From Anseranas semipalmata (Eukaryota > Chordata > Aves > Anseriformes > Anseranatidae): DNA of 64,000 nucleotides. The translations under genes and the position numbers were made by a program. The notes under the pieces were generated by a model. The model worked only from the letters and a program-made list of their open reading frames with translations, ran no database searches and was not told where the DNA came from. The DNA lies in contig VXAA01003259.1 in assembly GCA_013399115.1 (NCBI GenBank), positions 212,879-276,878 of the forward strand, written 5' to 3'. This document shows positions 39,121 through 50,970 of the stretch, one piece after another (positions within the stretch are counted from its first letter, which is position 1; each line of letters starts with the position of its first letter).

Positions 39121-42100
39121 ATCACCTCTCTGTTGCCTCTTCTAAAACCAGGGAGTCCGATGGTTGCTCACCTTCTCTGTACAGAAGCTTCTTGATATTC
39201 CTATATCTTCCTCATCACACTTTTCTAAAACTTTTTCCTTTCTGGGCATGGGTAACCCATATTGCATGCAGTATTGCTGGAATAAGTATTTTTCTGTTTT
39301 CTGTGATGGCATGTGACACTTTCTCTTTTGCTTGCTTCTCATTTTAACAAATCCTCACATCCAGCTTTCTTGGCATAGAGCTGGTGCTAGTGAAGGCTTG
39401 TCTTCAGCGATTCCAGTCTTCCTGGATTTCTTCTTGAGAGACTTTTGCTCATTTAGAGTCTATCCATATGTATGTAAGCTTAGGACTGTTTTTGTCCGGT
39501 GTGCATAACGCAAAAAGCTCTTTTCAACATTAAATTTCATCATTGCTCTCTATCACCCAGCCACTCACTGTTGGTGGACACCAAAAGCAATTTTTTTCCC
39601 CAGCAAATCTGATGGAATTATGCATGGCTTTTCCTTTGTGGAGTATCACTAATGCTGCAGCCCTTGACCAGATGTCTTGGTTATAGCTGCTGTATTTGGG
39701 AGAAGAATGCTGCAAGGAACATGAAGCCTAATTCATTCTCAAAAACAAAGCAGTCTGATCCTGAACATCTTTTATTCCTTTAAGTGTTTTAAATGATGGC
39801 TTCCTTCCTTCATTTCTCTTTGATTCAGCAGATGCTATGTAGCATCGAGACAAGTTTGGGTAATATTTCATACAAAGTCACCATACACTGGTTGGCTTGG
39901 ATTTATTTCCGCAGGGTTCCTTCAACCACAAGGATACCATATATTTTATATTTCTCAAAGTCTAGTGGCAGGATGTGAAGTTTCTGTCTGTGTGTATGAG
40001 TGTGAGTCTGTTTCTAGGATGAGCAAGGAAAATCAGAAGAGGGGACATAGCACAAACTGGTGAGTTATGTGGGACCAAAGGTTTCTGTCTCCCACCTCAA
40101 GTCCTTTATCTCAAGGAGGCCTTGCAGAGGAACCACGAAACAGTATTGTAACAAAACAGCGAAGAACAAATAGACCTGGCTGAGAGAAAGCAAGGCTCCT
40201 GTGCTGACTGCGAAGTGGGTGCTAACACCATGCAGGACAAAAAGGGAGTTGTTATGGGATTTTGGACGCAGTTCAGAGAGGTACCCATTATCAAACCATA
40301 GTAGTTTCGTATGCTCTGAGTAGCGGGTATATGGGCAAGCAAGGAATTCAACTAACAGAAAATTATAGGAAATGGAAATGTGCAGCTTTGACCAGAAAAT
40401 GACAATAATCCACGGTTTCCAATTTGTGTGGCTGTATTCCAGTGGTATTGAAGTATTTTGTGGTGCTGTCCTCACATATTTCTTCAGCCCCTGATTTTTC
40501 TTCTCAGGATAAGCATTCAGTTCAAATTCCCTCTTATTTTTCAAATAATTTAAAGACTATCTTCTCACAGCAGGTTGCTACTGGCAAAAATGATACATGG
40601 CTAATAAATTTGTATTTATCCTGTTTACTGAGTAACTCAACATCCTTTTTTTTTTTTTTTTTTGAGTGCATTATGCCTTTTTAATTTAGGGAAGGGCTGT
40701 AAGACTTTTTGTGCCATGTAGCTGTTTCTCATACTCAAAATTCATTTCATTTACAAAGAGATTAAGTCTTTAAAATGAACTAGTAGGTGAGTATTCACAC
40801 AGCGTAGAAATACAGTCAGAAAGAAAACATGTTGAAAAGCTTAAACTAATATTTTATTTTAATCAGGCCTTTTATTTTTTCCCTCAAAGGGTAATAAAAA
40901 GAATACACACAGTCAGCAAGGTTTCATTTCCTCAGAAGCTGCACAGGCTGAGTGTTATATCAGGTGCTGTAGGGGCTTCTGCGGGAAGTGTGGTTTCTTT
41001 ATTTATCCTTTATACCTTGTCAGGCAGTGGGTGAAATCTGAGCAACTTCTTGAGACACGACTTGTGAGTTTTTTCCCTCCACTTTTTTGTGAAGAGGGAC
41101 TGGGAGGGAGAGATTGATGGCTGTGGGGAGAAAGCCAGCAGAGGAGAAGAGGGAAAGGGGTTGCAAAATCAACCCCTTCAACAATTTAGACCAGGACCCC
41201 AAAACTTGTGACAACAAGGGCAGGTTCCACAAACAGGCTCTGGTTTTGTCCATCTCCATTTTGACAAGAAATGGGCAGAAACCAAAATGATTTTAGTTTA
41301 GCAACACCTCTTTGACCAGCTGTTTAACTCGGGTGGCTTGGATCAGGGAACTGCCTTATTAAAACCAACTGTGTTTGCTTGGGTGCCTGTTTCAGATAAC
41401 TGGCTCTGGTTTAGGCTCATTTTCATCTCTAGCCACAGGCTGATGCACGCTCTCCCTCTCCAACTCCTTCTTGCAGCTCCCTCTGTACTAGCCTGTGGCC
41501 GCTGAAAGAGCGTTTCATTGCTAGAAAACAATGGAATCGGGTTTATTTACGGGGAGTGACCTGGTTAGAGCAGAAGGGGTGGAAAAACCACATCTAATAT
41601 AGTTTATCATTTTGAATAAGCATTGAAACAACTGCTAGCCATCCACTGCATACTTCACTCCTTGGATCAACAGAGGAGCCCTGCCAAACGTCAGATTATA
41701 TATTCCACAGCTGAAGTGTTTGCATAACTTTTCAGTGGCTACCATTTAAAGAAAGAAAACCACTGATGGGCCTTTTCTTAATATATTCCCCTAAGCTGAC
41801 ATGTTCACAGTGTACTGCCAGCAATCATTTTGTACTTGGAAGGCGAAGTTCCTCATATCTCTGCTGTGGCCCCCGTGCCAGCTAGCAAGACAGGACTGGC
41901 CTTCCCCATTTTCACAATCTTGGTGTTTCACCAGAGGAGCCTCGGCGCAGTCACAGGGGGTGCCGGGGGCGCCGAGCCCTCTGCACGTGTGGGGGCCTAG
42001 CATGGCAGCCTGGGAGGGGATGGACGTGTTGAAGCGCCAGCCATGTGCTATCGATGATGATATCTAGAAAACACTCATTTGGCCGTTTTGGTCGCTTGCC

Positions 42101-43615
42101 CAGTGACTCAAAAGAAATCGTCTGGTATTTCTCTTTGGAGGAAAGGAAAACGTGACTACATCCAATTTCAACATTGGCTTTTGCAGCATTCCTATCACTG
42201 CCCAGATTTTGTCTTTACTAAAGAATTATCCAAGAAGCAGATTTCCTTTTCTAAGCAGAAAGTACTCAGATAAGACTTCCCAGTCTGTGGTTATTGAACA
42301 CACATTTCAACATAGCAGCAGGGAGTCACTTTGTTCCCTTTGAACCCTGAGGTTTTCAGACTCCTCTGGGGCTTTTTTTTTGCCAGCAGTCACCATCCCT
42401 ACCTTGTTTAAATTATGGCTTGGCCAAATCCATGCAGCCCACGCACCTTCCCCTTGCAGCGGGTTGGTGCTTGGGCAGTCTGGGCCACTATCCCACTGCC
42501 AAGAAAAAGCTGAGTTTTTCAAATCGGGGAAGGGCATTTTCTATTTTTGCTGCAAGCAAAAGACAGGGAGTATTGTCGCTGAAATGACAGTCTGTATGCC
42601 GAATGAGAATTCACAGCTGATCCCTGCAATTAGATAATGCATCTCCATCAGTGAAAAAAAAAAGGGTCCAAGAAGATCATCAGCATTCTGCTTAACTGTT
42701 TTTGATTGCCCTGTTAAAGGGCAGAGAACCTTTGATGTTATTCTATAGCTGAGACATACTAAGACCATGTGTACTAGGATACATCTAAAGACTTTGCAGA
42801 GTTTTTTTTTTCTCTTCCCATTTCTCTTCTGTTCCATGAAAAAAGCAGGGTCTCGTATTCGAGGGAACAAGCCGTTTCCTCTACAGATTTCCTTAGAAAA
42901 CTGCCCTGTTTCAGAATGCTAACCACCTATTTTCAGGGAAGAAGATGGCCTTGTGATGCAAGTTACATGTAATTAACAATAAGGAGGCACTCACTGGAGG
43001 GAGGATGAAAGGTTTAGGAAGAGGAGAAATGAAGTGCTTTTTAAGCACCTGCTAAGCTTTTGGAAAGTTTCTCTACAAGCTTCAGGGAATCATGGCATTC
43101 CACCCCAAAATTGCCTAAGAGATTCCAGTAGTGGATGTAGGCATTTGTGGCCATGAATTATAAAACACTCCAAACTCCTAAGAAATGAAACGCTGTCATA
43201 TAAATGGGAGATATTATTCATGTCTGCAAATACTAACTTCAAACATCCTCCTTGAAGCAGAAGGTTAGACAGGATGACCTCCAGATTTCTCTTGTGACTG
43301 AAGTTTTTCTACAATTTTCATTAGTTCAAAAACCCATTCTGTACCTGCTGCTAGTGTCAATGAGTATCTTCAGAGAAACTATTGTGTATTGCTACATTTA
43401 TCCTGTCCTGTCTATTCAGACATCAACACATTTTTCTTGTCTTATTTGCATCTTAATATAGACACTGTGGGTGTAGACTACAAGAGCACACTCTCTACAG
43501 AAACATGCTCTAATGCCCAAGAAATCCATCACTCCAAAGGCAAGATGCTGCTCTGCTGGTAGATCCTTCTGACAACTTTTGCATTCATCCACTCCTAACC
43601 TCTACGATATCAACT
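39121..43615. other. Non-coding stretch with a poly-T tract
   Basis: Mostly AT-rich single-copy sequence. A run of 18 T lies at 40646-40663. The minus frame at 40065-40544 (159 codons) is long for AT-rich DNA but matches nothing I know. A GC-rich spot at 41930-42050 contains a perfect 8-bp inverted repeat CTCGGCGC/GCGCCGAG (41941-41948 and 41969-41976). No gene recognised. Confidence 0.5.
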
Positions 43616-44490
43616 CTCTTTGCTGTTGACAGCAAGCTGTGTGGTGCGGCTGACATGCTGGAGTGAGGGGATGTCATCCAGAGGGACCTGGACAGGTTTG
43701 AGAAGTAGGCCCATGTGAACCTCATGAAGTTCAACAAGGACAAGTGCAAGGTCTTACACCTGGGTCAGGGCAATGCCAAGCACAGATACTGGTTGGGTGG
43801 AGAATGGATTGAGAGCAGCCCTGATGAGAAGAACTTGGGGGTGTTGCTCGACAAGAAGCTCAACATGAGCCAGCAATGTGTGCTTGCAGCCCAGAAAGCC
43901 AACTGCATCCTGGGCTGCATCAAAAGAAGCGTGGCCAGCAGGTTGAGGGAGGTGACTGTCCCCCTCTGCTCTGCTCTCGTGAGACCCCACCTGGGGTGCT
44001 GCGTTCAGCTCTGGGGCCCCCAGCACAAGAAGACCATGCACCTGTTGGAGTGGTCTAGAGGAGGGCCATGAGGATGACCAGAGGGCTGGAGAACCTCTGC
44101 TATAAAGAAAGGCTGAGGGAGTTGGGGTTGTTTAGCCTGGAGAAGAGAAGGCTCCAGGGAGACTTTATAGCGTCCTTCCAGTACCTAAAGGGGGCCTAGA
44201 AGAAAGCAGGAGAGGGACTCTTTGTCAGGAAGTGTAGTGGTAGGACAAGGAGCAATGGCTTTATACAAAAATATGGTAGATTTAGGTTAGATATTAGGCA
44301 GAAATTCTTTATGAATAGGTTGCCCAAAGAAGCTGCGGATGCTCTATCCCTGGAAGAGTTCAAGGCCAGGTTGGATGGGGCTTTGAGCAACTTGGTCTAG
44401 TGGAAGGTGTCCCTGCCCATGGCAGGGGGGTTGGACTAGAGAATCTTTAAGGTCCCTTCCAACCCAAACCATTCTATGATTCTGTGATTC
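43616..44490 (+). mobile_element. CR1 LINE fragment, 5'-truncated, plus strand
   Basis: This is the 3' part of a chicken-repeat-1 non-LTR retrotransposon. The frame at 43715-44071 carries the CR1 reverse-transcriptase C-terminal hallmarks: [14 protein letters not shown], then [17 protein letters not shown], then ALVRPHLG. The element ends at 44471-44490 with ATTCTATG, ATTCTGTG, ATTC, the tandem 8-mer tail typical of CR1. It starts near the catalytic-motif region, so it is strongly truncated, as most CR1 copies are. The frame is broken by a TAG just upstream of 43715 and by a stop at 44069, and relative to the usual family text about 30 bases appear deleted near 44312. It is dead and non-coding today. 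Confidence 0.93.
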
Positions 44491-47400
44491 CACCTCTGAT
44501 ACAGTAAATTCTGGGCTAAGAGAGTGCTACAAAAGGGTTAGTTGTTATGCTGTAGTGCTGGGGGTGGCTCTGCAATGAACCAACAGGCCATGGCCTGAAA
44601 GGTTGGTATCTCACTGAATGGTCGTCTGAACGTGGCAACAATCCAGCACAACCTCCTCCTTGCTAATTGATTTACTAGCAAGACCTGCAGCATTTGAGCC
44701 TCACTGTGTGCCAGACCTCATTTCCATGCCAGTTTCTCCATATTTCCAACACCTGAGCAGCACTGAGGAGCACTGCACCAGTATCACAGGCCAAAGCTTG
44801 AAGGGGAGCAGTGGAGCCCAAAGTCAATAGTTACTGGAGGAGGCAGCAGAGTCGCCAGACAGACCCCTGCTGTGTAAATGACAAAGGGAATCCTAGCATG
44901 GGATTCCTGTAGTCTTTGCAGGTTCCACATAGGGCAGAACATGTCACAGGAATAACTCTAGTTGTTTTATGTATGTGGAAAGGCATAAGCAAAGCCTGAC
45001 TTTGGGTAAGAAGCCAGTTAAATCCACTGTAGATTGACCATAGGCATCATACAAAAAGTCAAAGCCCTGCAGTATAGATTGGGTTGGGACTGAGAATCCC
45101 GCTCCTTAACTTGCAAAATGTGCTTCAAAGCAATTTTTTTTTTTTTCAGGTTAAAACCATCTAATTTTGGCTGAGCTCCATTTTTTACGCTGTATGGTAT
45201 TGTACTGGATTCCTTTTTACATGTGGTTTAACAACACCCCCGCACCAGCTAATAAGTGCTGAAGAAATCGGGGAATGGAACAGCACAAACAAAGTTGCAC
45301 GTTGTGAAGGAGGGAGAGCTTGCAAGAGGACCTATGTAGAGGTAGATGCCAGGTAAATATAGATTCTTGTTAACTTCTTTCAAGAAAAACATAAAAATAC
45401 TCTAAAAACAGCACATTATATAACCTAGGTGAATCCACCAGCTTCATCATTTCTCATTATCAATGGCCTCCATCCCTTTGTTAGCAGCTATGCAACCACT
45501 GCTGTTATAAAAAGCTGTGGCTAATTTACAATAACAAAGGTGTTATTTTGTAACAGGACATATGACATCCACCTTCTCACCTATTACACACAGGCACATA
45601 CGTGCCATTTGCATGGCATATTTTTGCAAGTTTTTCCTCTGTCGGGTTTACACAGAGGATTTACTGTTAAGATCATTGTTAGTCTAATCAAGCAGTACTT
45701 CATACTGCTAGGTCATGTGCTAGGATATATGACTTAAAACTACTCTTCAGCGAATGCACAATTTTCTCAGAGTTAAATTCACTACTCTTTTCCTAAACAA
45801 AAATTCACAGAAGAAGGAGGGACTAAGTAACTAAGTGCACAGATGTTGGTGGTGGTGAGAGGAGATGTGCCGATGCAATCAGAACTGTGGCCATTGTTGT
45901 TCTATTACAGTCAGTGGCTCTACAGACTGTATGCAGATTTTTGCAGAATGGCTGGCCCAGCCATTTAAAACAGCCAGGGGGGCAAGGAATAGATAAATTT
46001 TGCAAAAGGACCACGGGCTGTCTTCAAATGATCTGCTTTAGGTGGTTTAGGTGCTTTTGATGAATAAGCAGTCCAGCACCATCTTGTCAATCTGTGCTTG
46101 TTCTCCACCACTGATCCAAGGAAAGGCAAGATTCAGGCCTTCAAGAAGAACTATAAAAATTTAGTGAAACTCTCGATTTTGGCTTGGGTGCAAACCACAA
46201 GGGGAATGTGCCCTTGATTAGAAGCAGAAACTGCTTCTCTCTATTGAGCAGAGAAGGAGATGCGCTTCAGCAGCCCTGAACAATAGGGAGACAGAGTGAG
46301 CATTGTGTGCGTCCTGAAAGAAACTAACATACCTGAGCTGCTCTGGTAACTGAGTCAGGCAGCTACTCTAGATAGGCTCTTAAGGGACTTTGTGGCAGTA
46401 ACCTAAAAGACAAAGAGTGGTTCAAAAATCAGTGAGGCTCCCACAGGACTTTCGAAGGTGCTTGAAACCACCAATGGATGCCTAGTGAGACACAGAAAAG
46501 AATTTGCTTTCCAGGGAAAAAGTTTTAATTTGTGTAGAATTAATAGGGGAAATGACATCTAAAATTTAATTTAAAAATAGGTGAGGAGGAAAGCTTGAAG
46601 AATCAAAATCTACATGCAAATTTAAACTAATAAATATAGATTATATATATGTTCTGAAGAGAGTCGTACAGGAGTTAACTGGTGAATTTCCCAACCACTC
46701 ACAGCAGCTTTAGAAAAATCTGTGTTCACAGGTCTTCCCCATTTCATCACACTGAGAGACCTGTGGGCCAGATGTCACCTTCCTCGCTAGTGTTGAGTCA
46801 TCTGTCACTTCAGCTGTGGTCTTACTGGAAAAGAGAGGAAACACAGTGAAATTAGGTAGTAGCAATTTTTGCTAACAAGTTCACAGAGTAACTACTATAA
46901 AGGCAAAATTACTTTCCCATCTAAAAATACTTGAAGATACTTATCAAGTGTTAGGGCTTTAGTTTTCGTTTTCTGATGATTTGGCTACCAGATGGTATAT
47001 ATGCAGTTCACAAACTTTGTTTCACTTTAATAGTTTGTAGGTGTTTCATTTTTCTGATGCTTTGTAGCGCTCATGGCCTTATTCATCTGAAGGATGAAAG
47101 GTAAGACCAGCACCTGCAAATCTGCCTCTGAATTGACAAGGTATTAAAAACAATTAACAAATGAATGGTCTGTTTTCCAAACAAAACTGTGAAGTAGCTG
47201 CCATCTAGATAAAAAAAAATGCTTTTCAGGTCTACCTTCTTGATGGCTAACATAGCAAAAGACAGGTGGAGAGAGCCTTTGATTATCTGATGGTTAGATT
47301 TTCAGATTGACCTGTCAGAAGAGGCTGGCAGTTATAAAAAGACAAAATCTGCAGTGATGTGGCAACACAGACAAGACTAAGCAGGAAGGAGAAAGTGAAT

Positions 47401-48586
47401 GAGTGAAGCAGCTTTGCGGCCTTCCCATGCAGCTACTACCTCCTGGGATGACAAGCAAACTCCAGAAGGGGAGTGCACAGGGGCTGTTTTGGGTTCCTGG
47501 TGCCATCTCCATGCAAAAAGTGAACAGTTCAGGAGACTTCTTTGCATGGTCTGCTCATTCCTGCATCAGCCACCCTGTGCTGTCTGGGGTACAGGCAGGA
47601 GGGCAGATTTGGGGCAGCTGGGACCAGTGGGCTGCTGTGATGGGTGCTAGAGCTGGTGACCTGGGCAAAAGCCTGCCAACATATAGAGGCTGCTCAAGCA
47701 GATTGACCTCAAGATACCAGCCTGTGTGCAGTCACACAGAGCAGCTGGCCTGGCCTGAGACAGACAGTCATGAATTTCTGTTAACAAGGCTGGGCATGGC
47801 ATGGCCATTTCCAACCAGGGACTTCACACTGCAGCTGCACCCAGGTTTCCCCTGCAGTGGGAGCACGGCCATGCCAGGACCAGCAGCATGCAGGCAGTTG
47901 CTTTGTAGGGTCAGGAGTGGCCCCAAGCCCTAGCGCTGCCAACAGCCAGGCAGGCAGGCACCTCTCGGCACTTCCTGACCTTACTTTGCATCTCTGCCAT
48001 GACGCAAAGAAAACCTGCAGTGACAATGAGTGAGGAGCTAGTTCTGTTTTCCACTTCTTAGCATGCGTGCTGACGCCCTCAAGCAATACGTGGTTTTGCC
48101 TGTGGAGTTTTTTCGCTGCTTGACTGGTGGCCCAGTGGGATGCGAAGGGTGATTCATCCTGCTTGCACACCCCAGTCATGGCCTCCCATGGTGATGCTCT
48201 CCTCTCTCCAGCTTTCCAAGCAAAAAGGAGAAGAGCTGCTCGTGGGTGAAAAGGGCTCTGGAGGAGCACCCTCGACACTGCTCTGCCCACGAAATGGGAA
48301 AGAGAAGCTGGTGACTGTAGGCGGAGAGGAGGAGCAGAAGGAAGATACCCCAGTACATCTGTCTATATCTGCCCAGTACTGCTCCGATGCCAGCAGAGGA
48401 GCAATGGAAACTGTGAAGCACTCACCCAATGCACAGCACAGGGTGATGGGGATAGGAATACCTGTTTTGATGGGAAATACCACTGCATCTGTCATGAACA
48501 TGACAGCCAAAACAGGACACTGTATCTGCAGTTGCATAGAAAAATCTCCTTTACTGCAAACCACAAAGTCAGCCTGGACTGCAACT
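44491..48586. other. Non-coding stretch between the two CR1 copies
   Basis: Single-copy sequence, AT-rich at 46500-47240 and GC-richer at 47400-48400. Overlapping frames at 47399-47933 (plus), 47781-48290 (minus) and 48140-48616 (plus) are mutually exclusive and unrecognised. The last of these runs into the 3' end of the second CR1 copy. A short oligo-T lies near 45137. Confidence 0.5.
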
Positions 48587-49264
48587 CACAGAATCACAGA
48601 ATCAAAGAATGATTGAGGTTAGAAGGGACCCTTGGAGGTCATCTGGTCCAAGTCTGCTCAAGCAGGGCACCTACAGCAGGTTGTGCAGGACCATGTCCAG
48701 GTGGCTTTTAAAGATTTCCAAGGAGGGAGACTCCACAACCTCTCTGGGCAACATCTGCCAGTGCTGAGTCACCTGCACAGTAAAGAAGTGCTTCCTGGTG
48801 TTCAGGGAGAACCTCCCGTGTTCCAGGTTGTGCCTGTTGCCTCTTGTCCTGGCTCTGGGCATCATTGCAAAGAGCCTGACTCTGCCCTCTTTGCACCCTC
48901 CCTTCAGGTATTTATAGACATTCATGAGGTCCCCACTGACTCTTCTCCAGGCTGAGCAGTCCCAGCTCTCTCAGCTTCTCCTCACAGGAGAGATGCTCCA
49001 GTCCCTTCCTCATTTTCATGGCCCTTTGCTGGACTCTCTCCAGTATGTCCATGTCTCTCTTGTACTAGAGGGCCCAGAACTGGACACAGCACTCCAGGTG
49101 TGTCTCACCAGTGCTGAGTAGAGGGGAAGGATCACCTCCCTCGGCCTGCTGGCAATACTTTGCATAAAGCAGCCCAGAATACCATTAGCCTTCTTTGTGT
49201 CAAGGGCACACTCTTGGCTTGTGTTCAACTTGGTGTCCACCGGGACCCGCAGGTCCTTTTCTGT
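48587..49264 (-). mobile_element. CR1 LINE fragment, 5'-truncated, minus strand
   Basis: A second CR1 copy in the opposite orientation to the first. Its 3' end is at 48587 with three 8-mers (CACAGAAT, CACAGAAT, CAAAGAAT on the plus strand). Read on the minus strand, 48671-48925 encodes the very C-terminus of the CR1 polyprotein (YLKGGCKEG, TRGNRHNLEH, PREVVESPSLEIFKS). The part at 49016-49240 encodes the next segment upstream ([33 protein letters not shown]). The two lie in different frames, so at least one frameshift separates them. Similarity fades after about 49264. The copy is inactive. Confidence 0.93.
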
Positions 49265-50687
49265 TTTTCAGCTCACCCAGGATGCCACAGCCCCTGGAGC
49301 TCAGCACTGCATGCTTGACCTCTCTGCCACAAGTGTGGCTGACACTAGTACTTCCCCAGGGATGTCCACAGTCTCATCATGTATGACAAGGCCACACGGA
49401 CTTGTGAGATATCAACAATGCAAGTGACAGGGAGACCCCAGCTCTGAGCCCTCTCATTCTTGCCTGATCCAAGCAGACAGGTACATCTGACCAGACTTAT
49501 TCTCCAAGTGACACCTCCAAGCTCTCATGTGCCAGACACAATCTGCTCCAGACATCGCTGATTCATTATTATGGCTGGGTTTCACCACAGTATCACACCT
49601 CTTCCTGGTGTGTCAGTTGGGATCCTGAAGCAAGGGAGGAAGGACCCTGGTGGCTTTAGTCTGCCCCTCAGCTTTCCTGCAACTGCTGCCTCTCTGCTCA
49701 GTATGGTTTCCCAGTGATTTCTCCGTGATGCCAACATTTTTTGAAGATGAGGTGTAACTGTGGGAAGTAAGATACGCTTCCTAATGTTTCCCATTTCAGA
49801 TCCATTGCATAACATCTGCATGTCATGGACTGCTAGCCCTTTCTTCAGAGGTGTGTTGGCTATCGTCGCTTAATATGCTCAAATCCCAAATTTGTCGCTT
49901 CTTCCTGAGCTTCCACTGAATTAATCGCAAATATAATCCATTGAAAAAAATCATCTTTTTCAGAAGAGTGGAGCCCTTATCCAGCTATTTTAAATCTGCT
50001 GTGAAATGTAGCAAAGCTCTGTATGTGTTTTTGTTTGGCTATTTGATATCATTTGCCCAAATGTAGTCAATATTGGTAGCTTTATTTTATTCTATTTCAC
50101 TTTATTTGATTTGATTTGATGCAATAACTTTCTTTGCTCACAATATGTGTCAGGCTCAGTGGTGAGTCATTACTTTGCTGTTCTTCTCAAAGTTAAACCT
50201 GATCATAGATCTGGAGTAACACCTGAAAAGGTGAAAATTGGCCTCAGTAAAGCATAATTAGTGTCATCTACATTCAGGCCTTTGTTGAAATCACTTCTTA
50301 GGAATGTTCTAGTAAATACACATCACAAGCACGTTATCAAAGAGAAGTGAATTTGAATTAATCCAGACAGAAATTTTACTAAAGTTAATTATAAGCTCAT
50401 AACTGTTTCTGTCTGCAGCCAGAAAGTTATTTTGGGAATTATATATATACGGCAAAACAGCAGAAACACTTCTATGTACTACTTTGTGCCCAGTTAAATA
50501 TTACCAATACACTTTGAATGTCCAATGCTTGTAACTAGATGTTCACAATCAACAGGTCAATAATTTTTTGTAGGATCTGATTTCAGTGACTGAGTTAGAA
50601 TAGCAAATGCACTCAGGAAAACCACAGGCATGTAGAGTAGCAAAAAATAGAACAAACTGCAAGTTATTTCCCATTAGTTAAACTCTG
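49265..50687. other. Non-coding stretch, nothing recognised
   Basis: Single-copy sequence between the second CR1 fragment and the CCTTT array, turning AT-rich after 49900. A short TTTATTTTATT/TTTGATTTGATT passage near 50078-50120 is low complexity. No gene seen. Confidence 0.5.
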
Positions 50688-50970
50688 CTTCCTTTCCTTT
50701 CCTTTCCTTTCCTTTCCTTTCCTTTCCTTTCCTTTCCTTTCCTTTCCTTTCCTTTCCTTTCCTTTCCTTTCCTTTCCTTTCCTTTCCTTTCCTTTCCTTT
50801 CCTTTCCTTTCCTTTCCTTTCCTTTCCTTTCCTTTCCTTTCCTTTCCTTTCCTTTCCTTTCCTTTCCTTTCCTTTCCTTTCCTTTCCTTTCCTTTCCTTT
50901 CCTTTCCTTTCCTTTCCTTTCCTTTCCTTTCCTTTCCTTTCCTTTCCTTTCCTTTCCTTTCCTTTCCTTT
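50688..50970 (+). repeat. (CCTTT)56 pentanucleotide array, 283-nt pure polypyrimidine tract
   Basis: Fifty-six uninterrupted CCTTT units occupy 50691-50970. With the three preceding bases the tract is 283 consecutive pyrimidines. On the minus strand it is (AAAGG)n. Three long overlapping minus frames here encode KERKG or shifted versions purely because 15 bases make a 5-codon period. They are not genes. Long AAAGG-type tracts can form triplex (H-DNA) structures, and the same motif class expands in intron 2 of human RFC1 (established). The unit count in the assembly may be an underestimate. Confidence 0.97.

Noticed and set aside
47068..47100. TTTGTAG acceptor and AAAG/GTAAGA donor bounding 33 bases
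   Set aside because: Very short with modest acceptor strength. Such pairs are frequent by chance.
47399..48616. Several frames of 136-176 codons on both strands
   Set aside because: Mutually overlapping. The last runs into the CR1 3' end. No domain recognised.
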